This document shows positions 8,508 through 17,432 of a DNA stretch of 64,000 nucleotides, one piece after another; the stretch's first letter is position 1, and the number at the start of each line of letters is the position of its first letter. The position numbers and the translations under genes are program-made. The notes under the pieces are model-generated. The model was not told where the DNA came from. It saw only the letters and a program-made list of their open reading frames with translations, and did no database searches. Source of the stretch: Lachnoclostridium sp. UBA5725. GTDB lineage: Bacteria > Bacillota > Clostridia > Lachnospirales > Lachnospiraceae. The stretch covers positions 211,083 through 275,082 of the forward strand of contig DIGJ01000014.1 in the NCBI GenBank assembly GCA_002419585.1. The letters run 5' to 3'.

Positions 8508-9617
8508 TTACTTTATCATATCAAGTATAATCTTACAAATGCGGCTTACCTGCTCCAACGCTAAATCTGCGTAAATCGGAAGTGTTAGTATATGGTTGGA
8601 TACATATTCTGTTACCGGGAGCTTACAGTTTTCATATTTCTCTTTGTAACATTCTGTCTTATGAACGGAAGGATAAAAGTACTTTCTAGCATAAATATTG
8701 CAATCTTTCAACCTCTCATATACCAAATCTCTGGTAATTCCCAATTTCTCTTCTTGAAACAGAACTGGAAAATAGGCATAGTTTTCTTTTACGCCTGCTT
8801 GCACTTTTAATAGTTTTATTCCATCAATATCCTGTAATAGCATTCTATAATGCTCAGCTACTTTCTTTCTTTTTTCGATTTCATCTTCTATGTGTAAAAG
8901 ATTGCAAATTCCCATGGCTGCACGAAATTCATCCAGTTTTGCATTGGAACCAATTTCATCAATAATTTCTTCTGATCGAATACCAAAGTTCTTTAGTCCA
9001 TATAGCAAGTTTCCATATTCTTCTTCCTTGTAAATAACAGCACCGCCCTCAATGGTGTTAAATACCTTTGTTGCATGAAAACTTAGTATCGAAGCATCGC
9101 CATAGCTTGCTACACTTTTTTCATAATATCTTTCACCAAACGTATGAGCAGCATCGTAGATAACCTTTAATCCATACTTCTTCGCCAATGCGTCAATGGC
9201 TTCAATATTGCAAACCTGTCCAAATGAATGAACGGGAACGATTGCAGAGGTACTTTCCGTTATTAGTTCTTCTATCTTTTCTACATCCATGGTGTAATTA
9301 TCCATCGATATATCACAAAACACTGGTGTCAATCCATTCCTTACTATTGCATGAACCGTAGAAACAAAGGTAAAAGGTGTTGTGATAACCTCCCCAGAAA
9401 GATGCATCGCCTGTATGGCAAGTTCCAATGCCATATGCCCATTCGTCATAAGAGAAAGATTTTGCACTTTCATATATTCTTTTAACTGTTTTTCAAACTC
9501 CTGATGATACGTTCCATTATTTGTCAGCCATGCAGACTCCCATAAAGGTTTAATCATCTCGGTGTATTCTTCATAGGGTGGCATTGAAGAACGCGTTACT
9601 AAAATTTTATCATCCAT
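8508..9617 (-). CDS. VioA-like sugar aminotransferase (DegT/DnrJ/EryC1)
   Basis: A 369-residue PLP-dependent sugar aminotransferase. D155 in IYDAAHTFG and K184 in FHATKVFNTIEGG are the expected cofactor-binding aspartate and Schiff-base lysine; TTPFTFVSTVHA and PVHSFGQ are also typical. The sequence most resembles enzymes making dTDP-4-amino-4,6-dideoxyglucose (VioA type), though this was judged by eye and FdtB or QdtB types are not excluded. Its substrate would come from RmlB. The neighbouring acyltransferase and ACP fit N-acylation of the new amine. Confidence 0.85.
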   Translation of the reverse strand: MDDKILVTRSSMPPYEEYTEMIKPLWESAWLTNNGTYHQEFEKQLKEYMKVQNLSLMTNGHMALELAIQAMHLSGEVITTPFTFVSTVHAIVRNGLTPVFCDISMDNYTMDVEKIEELITESTSAIVPVHSFGQVCNIEAIDALAKKYGLKVIYDAAHTFGERYYEKSVASYGDASILSFHATKVFNTIEGGAVIYKEEEYGNLLYGLKNFGIRSEEIIDEIGSNAKLDEFRAAMGICNLLHIEDEIEKRKKVAEHYRMLLQDIDGIKLLKVQAGVKENYAYFPVLFQEEKLGITRDLVYERLKDCNIYARKYFYPSVHKTECYKEKYENCKLPVTEYVSNHILTLPIYADLALEQVSRICKIILDMIK

Positions 9618-9665
9618 CTTTGAAAACTTCTTTCCTTTTACTTTTTTGCTACTACTTGTTTCGTT

Positions 9666-10664
9666 TTAATCTATCTTAATTGGCCGATCTTCCCCAAATA
9701 TCTTACGATAATACAGTTTTTGTAACATTGCTCGAAGAGATAAAACAAACATCCGAAAAGGTGTTCCACTTACATGAATCATACCTGTTACCACCTTAAA
9801 ATTCTCCATATTCCAATGGTTCAGCAAGACAACTGCAGCACATACCATCTTATCTTTTTTTACATAAGACAAATCCACCGGTTTTTTCATAACTTCTTTT
9901 CCATATTTCTCAATTGCACATATATATGCAAACTCCTCGTATCTTCGGTTTGTCTTTCTTGCCAATGACTGCCAGTTATCTGCTGTTTTTTTCTCTACAT
10001 ATCGATAATTACCCATCTTTTCATTCATAAAATAGAAATTCCCCTGCGCAGCTAAAAACAATAAGGTCGTTCGATCTGCAATCAATTTATGTACTTTATA
10101 AACAATCGAGTAATCATATTTTTTTTCGATAAAAATATTTCGGTATACCCAAGTATTACACTGTCCCGGATATTTTCCTTGATTGAAATCTTCTAACGTA
10201 TATTTATTTTTTTCAAAATACCAAAACGTTTTTACATCGTTTTTATTTCGATCTGGTATTGGCTCGTTATTTTCATTCACAACCAAACATTCATGGCTAC
10301 AGCCAATATACCCTTTATTCCGTTCCAAAAAATCAACCTGCTTTTGAAGCTTAAAAGGATCTGTCCAATAGTCATCGCCCTCAAGCTGAGCAATGTATTT
10401 TCCTCTCGCACGCTGTTCCAAGCAGTAAACGTTCTTTGTTCCACCTACATTTTTCTTTCTTAAAAATATGCGAAACTTATCCGGATACTTGGCTTTGTAT
10501 TCGCGAATGATATCCTGCGAATGATCTGTTGAACAATCATCTATTACTAAAATTTCATATAAAAAATCCGTATTCTGCATCAAAACACTATCTAATGATT
10601 GTCTTAAATAAGTCTCGTGGTTATATACAACCACCATTACACTCAGCATAATTTCGTTATCCAT
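9666..10664 (-). CDS. family 2 glycosyltransferase
   Basis: About 332 residues with a GT-A domain: SVMVVVYNHETYLRQSLDSV at the N-terminus, ILVIDDCSTDHSQDII, and the acidic motif LEGDDYWTDP that binds metal and sugar nucleotide. The C-terminal third is less conserved, with no clear membrane segment. It probably adds one sugar to the flagellar or surface glycan in the cytoplasm. The start is ATG at 10664 or the adjacent GTG at 10667; both lie behind AAAGGA. It follows the WbqC-like gene by a few bases. Confidence 0.85.
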   Translation of the reverse strand: MDNEIMLSVMVVVYNHETYLRQSLDSVLMQNTDFLYEILVIDDCSTDHSQDIIREYKAKYPDKFRIFLRKKNVGGTKNVYCLEQRARGKYIAQLEGDDYWTDPFKLQKQVDFLERNKGYIGCSHECLVVNENNEPIPDRNKNDVKTFWYFEKNKYTLEDFNQGKYPGQCNTWVYRNIFIEKKYDYSIVYKVHKLIADRTTLLFLAAQGNFYFMNEKMGNYRYVEKKTADNWQSLARKTNRRYEEFAYICAIEKYGKEVMKKPVDLSYVKKDKMVCAAVVLLNHWNMENFKVVTGMIHVSGTPFRMFVLSLRAMLQKLYYRKIFGEDRPIKID

Positions 10665-10670
10665 CACAAT

Positions 10671-11387
10671 TTATTCCTTTATAATCATATAATTATCAAG
10701 CATCTTAATAATCTCATCCGGTTTACAAAACATCATAGCATCAATAATTGACAACCCTTCTTGAAAATTTCCATTTCGCTGCACATATGGTTGTAGCTGA
10801 ATTTTTAAAAATTGCAAATCAATGTTATGTTCTTTGTATAACTCAGTTCGAAAAAACGACATTCCTCCGGGTGGATTTACATATGTTTCATATCCAAGGG
10901 CTTTTGTTATATATAACGCCCATTCGTCTGGTTGCTCAACTGTTGTTATATCTATCTGCATTTTAGAAAAAAAATCAATCTGCCTCTTTATATCTAAATA
11001 ATCACAGACCTTTTTTATACTTCTTCCAGCTAGCTCACAGATACTATCTCCCTGATAATTAAGTACATCCGCAACCACACTCATCGTCTGTTCGTAATAA
11101 GGTGCCTTTTTTTTATATACTAGTAGCTGACCTTCTATCTTTTGCTTCCAGTTAACCGTATTACTAATCTTGGTATATAAAATGCTTCTTTCCCGTTCTG
11201 CTTTTTCCACCGGAACAGTAAAATAGCAAGGTTCCCCTTTCGCGTCTAAAATACGATTCCGATTAATCCAACCCTTACGTATATATTGTGGCGTATCAAA
11301 TAGTACAAAATAATCTGTGTATTGAATCAACGCATAATATCCCAAATAGGGAAATAAATAGGGTTGCATAATCCCAATTCGATTCAT
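10671..11387 (-). CDS. WbqC-like family protein
   Basis: A 238-residue protein matching the WbqC-like family of polysaccharide clusters, with the characteristic start IGIMQPYLFPYLGYYALIQ, then FDTPQYIRKGWINRN. The biochemical role of the family is not settled; it often sits beside aminotransferases and glycosyltransferases, as here. The ATG has GGGGGGAG 6 nt upstream. It is closely linked to the genes on both sides (24 and 6 bases). Confidence 0.8.
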   Translation of the reverse strand: MNRIGIMQPYLFPYLGYYALIQYTDYFVLFDTPQYIRKGWINRNRILDAKGEPCYFTVPVEKAERERSILYTKISNTVNWKQKIEGQLLVYKKKAPYYEQTMSVVADVLNYQGDSICELAGRSIKKVCDYLDIKRQIDFFSKMQIDITTVEQPDEWALYITKALGYETYVNPPGGMSFFRTELYKEHNIDLQFLKIQLQPYVQRNGNFQEGLSIIDAMMFCKPDEIIKMLDNYMIIKE

Positions 11388-11411
11388 TTATTGCTCCCCC
11401 CTCTTTCGCAT

Positions 11412-12374
11412 TTATCTATTTAAATATTGATTTATTTCATCTGCAATAATCTGCATTTCCATTTCCCCATATCTTTGATCAATCGGCAACGGCAGCACGT
11501 ATTTTGTAAATTCTGCTTCACATGAATCTTTTCCAACTCTTGAAAGGGTCTCTTTCCAATACATGGGAATATAAATTCCTACATCAATTAGTTTTTCTCT
11601 TAAGCCTTCCAAAGGATTATAATACGGATATACAAAACTTTTTTCTGCTCCTTCAAATGCTCCAATATCCAACTGGTTACTGCCTTTGAGCAAAGAATGA
11701 AGGCGTGCAAAATTTTTAGTACGAATTTGATGAACCCTATCATAATTAATACTTTTTAATATGTTTTTTGTATATTCGGACATTTTCTTTATTGGCTGAT
11801 ACTCTAATTCTTTTTCATTCATACAAAAGTCACGATATGCTAAGTTCGCGCCAACCTCTAATCTCTTTATACAATAGTTTCTTTCATAAGAAAAATCTTG
11901 CAGTCCTACATTTTCTTCCAAGTTTGATATTAGATAAGCACCATCTGTCACTCCAAAAAACTTACGAAGCGAATATACCGTATCCACATCCTGAAGAGCC
12001 TTCGAAAAGAACGCCTGCGTATTATCAACTATGATATTTTTATATATTTTATCAAATGAAGGTATCTTACCTGTCAATAGACCAAAATAATTGATTATGA
12101 TAATGCAATCATCTCCAACTAGTTTCGGCTCCACAATAGGCTCCATATGCTTATCAACTGCATAGTATTCGTAGGGAATATCTAGTTTTATGCATGGTTC
12201 CAGCATACAATCGCAGCTCCAACTAGGTAGCCACACTTTTTTAAACTTTCGTTGTGAAAGGACATACTCCATGGCATTTCTTGCTGTATTCAGTGCAAGT
12301 GCACCTTCATGATATTCATTACCATGATAATGCTCCATTGACGGGAACCCGCCAATTTCATACTTTTTTCCCAT
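11412..12374 (-). CDS. divergent DegT-like PLP-dependent protein
   Basis: About 320 residues. Features of the DegT fold are ALNTARNAMEYVL, VWLPSWSCDCML, the cofactor aspartate in IIVDNTQAFFSK and a candidate Schiff-base lysine in VYSLRKFFGVTDGAYLI. It is shorter and more divergent than the two other aminotransferases of the island, so its reaction cannot be named. The ATG at 12374 is supported by AGGGAGTG 5 nt upstream; the frame begins earlier but would overlap the end of the upstream gene. Confidence 0.7.
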   Translation of the reverse strand: MGKKYEIGGFPSMEHYHGNEYHEGALALNTARNAMEYVLSQRKFKKVWLPSWSCDCMLEPCIKLDIPYEYYAVDKHMEPIVEPKLVGDDCIIIINYFGLLTGKIPSFDKIYKNIIVDNTQAFFSKALQDVDTVYSLRKFFGVTDGAYLISNLEENVGLQDFSYERNYCIKRLEVGANLAYRDFCMNEKELEYQPIKKMSEYTKNILKSINYDRVHQIRTKNFARLHSLLKGSNQLDIGAFEGAEKSFVYPYYNPLEGLREKLIDVGIYIPMYWKETLSRVGKDSCEAEFTKYVLPLPIDQRYGEMEMQIIADEINQYLNR

Positions 12375-12385
12375 TGTATCACTCC

Positions 12386-13684
12386 CTATATAAAATCCCT
12401 GTGGAGTAGACATTCAATTGCATCTACATCAAATACCGGAATACCACAGTCTTCCTGCACTCGTTTCCTTTCCGGAAAATAATTATCTATAAAAATGGAT
12501 TTTTTATCTTTTATATACTCCGCTTTTGACTCTGTTCCGGATAATAAAATGATTTCTTCGAATAAATTGGGATCTATTTTTAGATTTTTTAGTGTCACTT
12601 GAGGTTGGCCATCATGTTTTGTCAGTAATATAACTGATTTATTATCATTTTCCCATTGGTATATCAGCTGCATTAAAACAGTATTCACTCGATTTTCAAC
12701 GATTAATGTATCATCCAAATCCAGATATATGGTATCATATTCATACTCCAAATTATATGAGTTAGTTAATCTTCGTTCAAGTTGGATATTCTGACTATTC
12801 TGTAAAATGGAAACTTCATATCCCATCCAATCAAATACGGATAATAAAGCAAAATTTACGCCAAGTTGACGGTAAAGTCCCATGGTTCCTGCCTGTCGCA
12901 CAGAAAATTCCATAAGTTTAAATTTCCCATTTTTATCTTTCTTTACTTGGAAAAACCAGGCTCCACGGAATACAAATTTTTTATTTAAGGTCTCAGCTAT
13001 ATCACGCACTTCCATAGGTGTAGAAACGTTCTTTGAGCAAAATGATATTCCCATCGTAATACGTTCTCTTGTCCTAGCTCCGGCAAACAGCAAATTACGC
13101 TTGCTATCGGTAAAACAATCTACCGTTAGTTCCTCCCCCGGAAGGTACTCACAAATCAAGGAATCTGGATTTTCGGTAAGAGCTTGCTTTGCTTCTTCTT
13201 GATTCCTTAAAAGCTTTGTCCCTTTTGCACCCTCTCCAATATCCGGTTTCATAAATACCGGATACTCCGAAATTTCATTCACGCAGCAAGTTGTCCAAGG
13301 TATAAATGAATATTCTTTCAAATTTTCATATATCTTCTTTTTACTACGTGCAATCTTTGCTGTTTCATAAGGAGAACATATTATCTGTGCTATAAAATTC
13401 ATTTCGTTTTCTTTTAAATATAAGGCAATCGTATCATGTGCTGGAATGACATAATCAATCGAAAATTGCTGCAATACCTGATTAAATTTCTCATTAAAAT
13501 CCGAATCATTAATATAAAGATCACCTTCGAAATAGTGATTCGCTGGATAAGCATATCTTGCATAATCCGATTTCCCAGATGCGCCATATACTTGAATATG
13601 CACATTATACTTTAGTGAATCATAAATTTCTAAGGCATTTTCTGCTCCTGCCGGAAATATCAGTACATTTTTTTTCGTTGTCAT
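12386..13684 (-). CDS. ATP-grasp ligase fused to a HAD-type phosphatase domain
   Basis: A 432-residue two-domain protein. Residues 1-310 resemble ATP-grasp enzymes of the CarB/PylC type: an N-terminal alpha/beta domain, YPVFMKPDIGEGAKGTKLL for nucleotide binding, ICEYLPGEELTVDC, and the metal-binding FKLMEFSVRQAG. Residues from about 330 carry HAD motifs: YLDLDDTLI, VILLTKH and SIFIDNYFPER. ATP-grasp enzymes join a carboxylate to an amine through an acyl-phosphate. The fusion may couple a ligation to a dephosphorylation, but no substrate is known. It lies 4 bases after the radical SAM gene, with AGGATG before the ATG. Confidence 0.75.
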   Translation of the reverse strand: MTTKKNVLIFPAGAENALEIYDSLKYNVHIQVYGASGKSDYARYAYPANHYFEGDLYINDSDFNEKFNQVLQQFSIDYVIPAHDTIALYLKENEMNFIAQIICSPYETAKIARSKKKIYENLKEYSFIPWTTCCVNEISEYPVFMKPDIGEGAKGTKLLRNQEEAKQALTENPDSLICEYLPGEELTVDCFTDSKRNLLFAGARTRERITMGISFCSKNVSTPMEVRDIAETLNKKFVFRGAWFFQVKKDKNGKFKLMEFSVRQAGTMGLYRQLGVNFALLSVFDWMGYEVSILQNSQNIQLERRLTNSYNLEYEYDTIYLDLDDTLIVENRVNTVLMQLIYQWENDNKSVILLTKHDGQPQVTLKNLKIDPNLFEEIILLSGTESKAEYIKDKKSIFIDNYFPERKRVQEDCGIPVFDVDAIECLLHRDFI

Positions 13685-13688
13685 CGTA

Positions 13689-15062
13689 TCATCCTATCAA
13701 ATTACAGTATGGCACCAATTCACCTTTATAGTTTCGGAATCGTAAATCTCGTTCAATATTTTCTAAAAATACATAGTTCGATACAATCATAAAATCAGTC
13801 GCTTCTGGCTTAAAATCATCCATCTTTTGCACATTTAATCCACAAAACTCATCTACTTTTGCATAACGATCCACAAAGGTTGTTACTTCTATTTCCGTAC
13901 CTTTTAATAAATTAAATAAAGCTTCTGACATATCATTCACACCATAAATTGCTACTTTATTATACCCGCGATTTTTGATTGCCTTTTCTAGCGCTTGTTT
14001 TGGATTTTCCTCTTTTAGTATTTTTGCAAATCCATCAAAGTAAGTCTTATAACTGGTCGCTGGATGATCTTTTTCTTCATGGATATTGTCACCGCCCCAG
14101 AAAAATACTTTTGGAGCTTTTAAAATTGGATCTTTTAGAATCTCCATATATTCCTTGAAGTATGGATGTCTTGGATTGAGTATATCCTTAAACCAATATT
14201 CTTCCTGTGTTAGTGCAAACCAGTAAAAAATTGGCTTAATGATTACACTATCACACTCAAACTCTTCCAAGCAGCGATGAACAAATTCCGGTAGTTCCCG
14301 ATAGTTTCTATCTTGAACAACAATTGATAGTACCAATCTTTTAACTTTTCCTGCTTTTCTTAATTCGCTGATAAAGTGCAGGTTTTCAATCATTGTATCT
14401 ACGTTGTCATGTCCACCGCTTAAATATTTGTAAGTCAAACGATCAAAACTATTTGGTGTTACAGAGACACTTATATTTTTATCTTGCAAATGTTTCAGTT
14501 TACCCCAATTCTTTTCGTTAAATAAAACTCCATTTGTCTGAATGGCGAGCTGAAATTCCGAATCAGTTGGCTGCAAGCGTTCGATTAAATCCATTACATA
14601 TGGGCTCGCAAATAAATCACCATTTCCATTTAATGATACTACCCTTGCCTGATTTAAAATTGGATATAGTACCTCTTGCATTTTCTTAATTCTCTTAATA
14701 TATTCCTCGTCCACTTTAAACATCTCATGGCGGCAAGAAGGACAGGAATGATTGCAAATATAATCATAAGCCGCATCAATCTCTTTTGGTAAATTCACAA
14801 CTGTTGTACGCTTTTTAAATTCTTCTTCGTCCAATTCTTCATGCTTGTCATTTGCGCAGAATTGGCAAGCAACCTGATTGCATAATCGAAATGAACCGTC
14901 ACGTATAGAATCTCGTATTTTTTCTGCTTTTTTCCCATACCATATGCTTTCAAAATCTTCTTCTAATATATTTCCGATACACTCATATGTCCAACCACAG
15001 ACTCTGACATCTCCATTTGGATAAACATATAATCCTTCAAATGGATATTTACAATATTTCAT
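13689..15062 (-). CDS. radical SAM protein with SPASM-like segment first and Rossmann-like domain last
   Basis: A 457-residue protein of unusual order. Residues 1-70 look like a SPASM-type cluster-binding region (C4, C22, C28, C60, C65, C68, with the YVYPNGDVRVCG and IGNILEEDFESIW elements). The radical SAM cluster motif CNHSCPSC (C-x3-C-x2-C) comes after it near residue 103. The last 90 residues form the island's Rossmann-like domain (KVAIYGVNDMSEAL, then FVDRY). A sugar-modifying redox reaction is possible; the substrate is unknown. The ATG has AAGGGGAGAG upstream. Confidence 0.75.
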   Translation of the reverse strand: MKYCKYPFEGLYVYPNGDVRVCGWTYECIGNILEEDFESIWYGKKAEKIRDSIRDGSFRLCNQVACQFCANDKHEELDEEEFKKRTTVVNLPKEIDAAYDYICNHSCPSCRHEMFKVDEEYIKRIKKMQEVLYPILNQARVVSLNGNGDLFASPYVMDLIERLQPTDSEFQLAIQTNGVLFNEKNWGKLKHLQDKNISVSVTPNSFDRLTYKYLSGGHDNVDTMIENLHFISELRKAGKVKRLVLSIVVQDRNYRELPEFVHRCLEEFECDSVIIKPIFYWFALTQEEYWFKDILNPRHPYFKEYMEILKDPILKAPKVFFWGGDNIHEEKDHPATSYKTYFDGFAKILKEENPKQALEKAIKNRGYNKVAIYGVNDMSEALFNLLKGTEIEVTTFVDRYAKVDEFCGLNVQKMDDFKPEATDFMIVSNYVFLENIERDLRFRNYKGELVPYCNLIG

Positions 15063-15085
15063 ATAATTCTCTCCCCTTATCTTCT

Positions 15086-16390
15086 TTATCTTCCAATGCT
15101 TTCGTATTTAATTCCACTTTCTTTCATAACGAGAGGCTGATAACAGTTTCTTCCATCCAATACAATTGGATTTCTCATCTTTATCAAAAAGGTCTCTGGA
15201 TCAATATCTTTTATTTGTTGCCATTCTGTAAAAACAAAACAGATATCCGAATCCTTCAGTGCATCTTCAATTGATTCGCAGTACTCTATTTCATTTGGAT
15301 AAATTTTTTTAAAATTATTCATGCCTATAGGATCCCAAGCTTTAACCTTAGCTCCGTCTTCTAAGAATATTGGTATATTAATTAGTGAGGGTGCTTCCCT
15401 TAAATCATCGGTTTCCGGCTTGAAAGTTAATCCTAATACCGCAATAGTCAGACCACTAAATGACGAATAATATTTTTTTGATTTCTTGATTAATCTTAGT
15501 TTTTGTTGCTCATTTACTTCGATTGCAGCTTTTACTGTCTTTAACTCTTTGTCATTAAAGCTTGCTAGCCATGACAAAGCCTTTGTGTCTTTTGGGAAAC
15601 AACTTCCTCCATAACCAATGCCAGCTTTCAAAAATTTATTTCCAATTCTATTATCAAGGCCCATGCCTAGAGTAACATCTTCAATGTCGGCACCTACAGT
15701 TTCACATAAATTAGCAATTTCATTAATGTATGATATCTTCAATGCTAAAAAATCATTACTTGCATACTTTACCATCTCAGCTGATTTTCGGTTCATAACA
15801 AGTAATGGCGCTGGAAAATTTTCATATACTGTTCTTAACCTTTTTTCTGCGAATTCATCTTCTACACCAATGACAATTCTGGATGGACAAAGTGTATCTT
15901 TTACCGCTGTTCCTTGTGCTAAAAACTCTGGATTGGAAGCAACCGACACTCTTACATCATGTTTCAAATGATTCTTAAAGTATGACTCTACCTTATCATT
16001 TGTACCAATTGGAACCGTTGATTTTACTACTACAACACAATCTTTTTCCACTACGTTAGCAATCTGTTCAACCACGTCAAATACAAAGCTTAAATTGGCA
16101 GAACCATCTTTTTTTTCCGGAGTACCAACCCCGATAAAAATGATGTCTGCATCTGAAAAGGCTTTTTTATAATCCGATGTAAAGTCAAGTCTTTCCATGT
16201 TTTTATGTAGCAGTTCTTCCAAATTTGGTTCATAGATTGGATTTTTCCCTTTGGAAAGCATTTCTAATTTCATTTTGTCAATATCGACACAGGTAACTGA
16301 AAATCCGACTTCTGCTAGGCATACACCGGTAACTAAACCCACATATCCAGTTCCCACGATTGCAATTTTTAAATCATCTGATATAGGCAA
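15086..16390 (-). CDS. ugd: UDP-glucose 6-dehydrogenase
   Basis: About 434 residues of the UDP-glucose/GDP-mannose dehydrogenase family, which oxidises UDP-glucose to UDP-glucuronate with two NAD. Motifs are AIVGTGYVGLVTGVCLAE, IGVGTPEKKDGSANLS, the catalytic cysteine in GIGYGGSCFPKDTKAL, and LGLTFKPETDDLREAPS. I place the start at TTG 16390, which has GAGGGGTG 6 nt upstream; the longer frame begins at another TTG just before this site. It sits within the island, so a uronic acid or derivative may be part of the glycan. A related 6-dehydrogenase for another UDP-sugar is possible. Confidence 0.9.
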   Translation of the reverse strand: MPISDDLKIAIVGTGYVGLVTGVCLAEVGFSVTCVDIDKMKLEMLSKGKNPIYEPNLEELLHKNMERLDFTSDYKKAFSDADIIFIGVGTPEKKDGSANLSFVFDVVEQIANVVEKDCVVVVKSTVPIGTNDKVESYFKNHLKHDVRVSVASNPEFLAQGTAVKDTLCPSRIVIGVEDEFAEKRLRTVYENFPAPLLVMNRKSAEMVKYASNDFLALKISYINEIANLCETVGADIEDVTLGMGLDNRIGNKFLKAGIGYGGSCFPKDTKALSWLASFNDKELKTVKAAIEVNEQQKLRLIKKSKKYYSSFSGLTIAVLGLTFKPETDDLREAPSLINIPIFLEDGAKVKAWDPIGMNNFKKIYPNEIEYCESIEDALKDSDICFVFTEWQQIKDIDPETFLIKMRNPIVLDGRNCYQPLVMKESGIKYESIGR

Positions 16391-16405
16391 AAAATCACCC
16401 CTCAA

Positions 16406-17392
16406 TTAATCATATTTTTTTGAACGTACTTGAATTTCATAAGTATAGAAATCATAAGGTTTTGCTTCTATAAAATCAGTTAGATACTTGTCTGGAATAT
16501 AGATGCCACAGTTATTATTATCAAAAACATAAAAATTCTCAAATAATTCATTCATTCCATCTTTGATTCCTGTTAAAACTTCCATATTTAGTTCTCCAAT
16601 TTTGCGGCAGTCGTGCCAAACAATAAAAGTATCACTTAAATCTACTATATCAAAAATATTTATCGTATCAGATAATACTCCTTCATAAGAGTGATCACCA
16701 TCGATAAAAACTAGATCTATTTTGTCTGGAATTGACCTATAATTAAATAGTCTCGAATCACATTGAATTGAAATCATATTGTTTTCATCTATGAGCCTCC
16801 CAGAATAATCTTGCATACCTTTTTTTTCACACCAGTACTTCATATGTGCAGGATGATCCTCTGGAACAGAAATACTATAACACTTCTGGCATATGTCTGA
16901 TAAGTTTTTTAAACTATCGCCAATATAAGTTCCAATTTCTAAATAATTTTTAAGTTTATATTTTATAGCAAGTTGCCGTAAAAGAGCGTAATCAAGGACA
17001 CCGGAGCCTCCCCAGGTAAAGGAAAGTGTTCTGAATGTAAGAGGTTCATCCCCTAGAAATTTCCCGAGACTTAATACCCTTTTGCTAAGTTCCATCCTAA
17101 TATTACCAGTCCATACCTTCTCCTCATTAGCTGAAAAAATATAAACATTAACGGCTCCCATATTTTGTAATTGTTCACTAATTTCCCTGCTCCATGAACT
17201 TGATATAATTATTTTTTTATCTAAAAGTTCTCCCTTTATCATATCCGGTGCAATAACTTTGATTCCACAGAAATCTTTATTCCATTTATTTTTATCATTA
17301 TCTAAAAAACAGAGTATTTCACATTCATTCTTATAAAAATTATAAGCTTTTTTTCCGTAATTTGATGCTCCAAAAATTATTATCTGTTCCAT
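16406..17392 (-). CDS. class I SAM methyltransferase with N-terminal Rossmann-like domain
   Basis: A 328-residue protein. Residues 1-90 are a clear copy of the island's accessory domain (IIIFGASNYGKKA, FLDNDKNKWN, REISEQLQNMG). Residues from about 150 resemble Methyltransferase_24-type enzymes, with YLEIGTYIGDSLKNL and the acidic DLVFIDGDHSYEGV, then WHDCRK. The methyl acceptor is not known. The ATG has AAAGGA 6 nt upstream, and the gene lies between the WecF-like transferase gene and ugd. Confidence 0.8.
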   Translation of the reverse strand: MEQIIIFGASNYGKKAYNFYKNECEILCFLDNDKNKWNKDFCGIKVIAPDMIKGELLDKKIIISSSWSREISEQLQNMGAVNVYIFSANEEKVWTGNIRMELSKRVLSLGKFLGDEPLTFRTLSFTWGGSGVLDYALLRQLAIKYKLKNYLEIGTYIGDSLKNLSDICQKCYSISVPEDHPAHMKYWCEKKGMQDYSGRLIDENNMISIQCDSRLFNYRSIPDKIDLVFIDGDHSYEGVLSDTINIFDIVDLSDTFIVWHDCRKIGELNMEVLTGIKDGMNELFENFYVFDNNNCGIYIPDKYLTDFIEAKPYDFYTYEIQVRSKKYD

Positions 17393-17432
17393 ACTTTTTC
17401 CTTTACTGTTATATATTATCTTTCTATAATCA

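Noticed and set aside
8508..9617. PseC for pseudaminic acid synthesis
   Set aside because: The aminotransferase lacks the PseC-like pattern and looks closer to VioA types, with an acyltransferase and ACP beside it.
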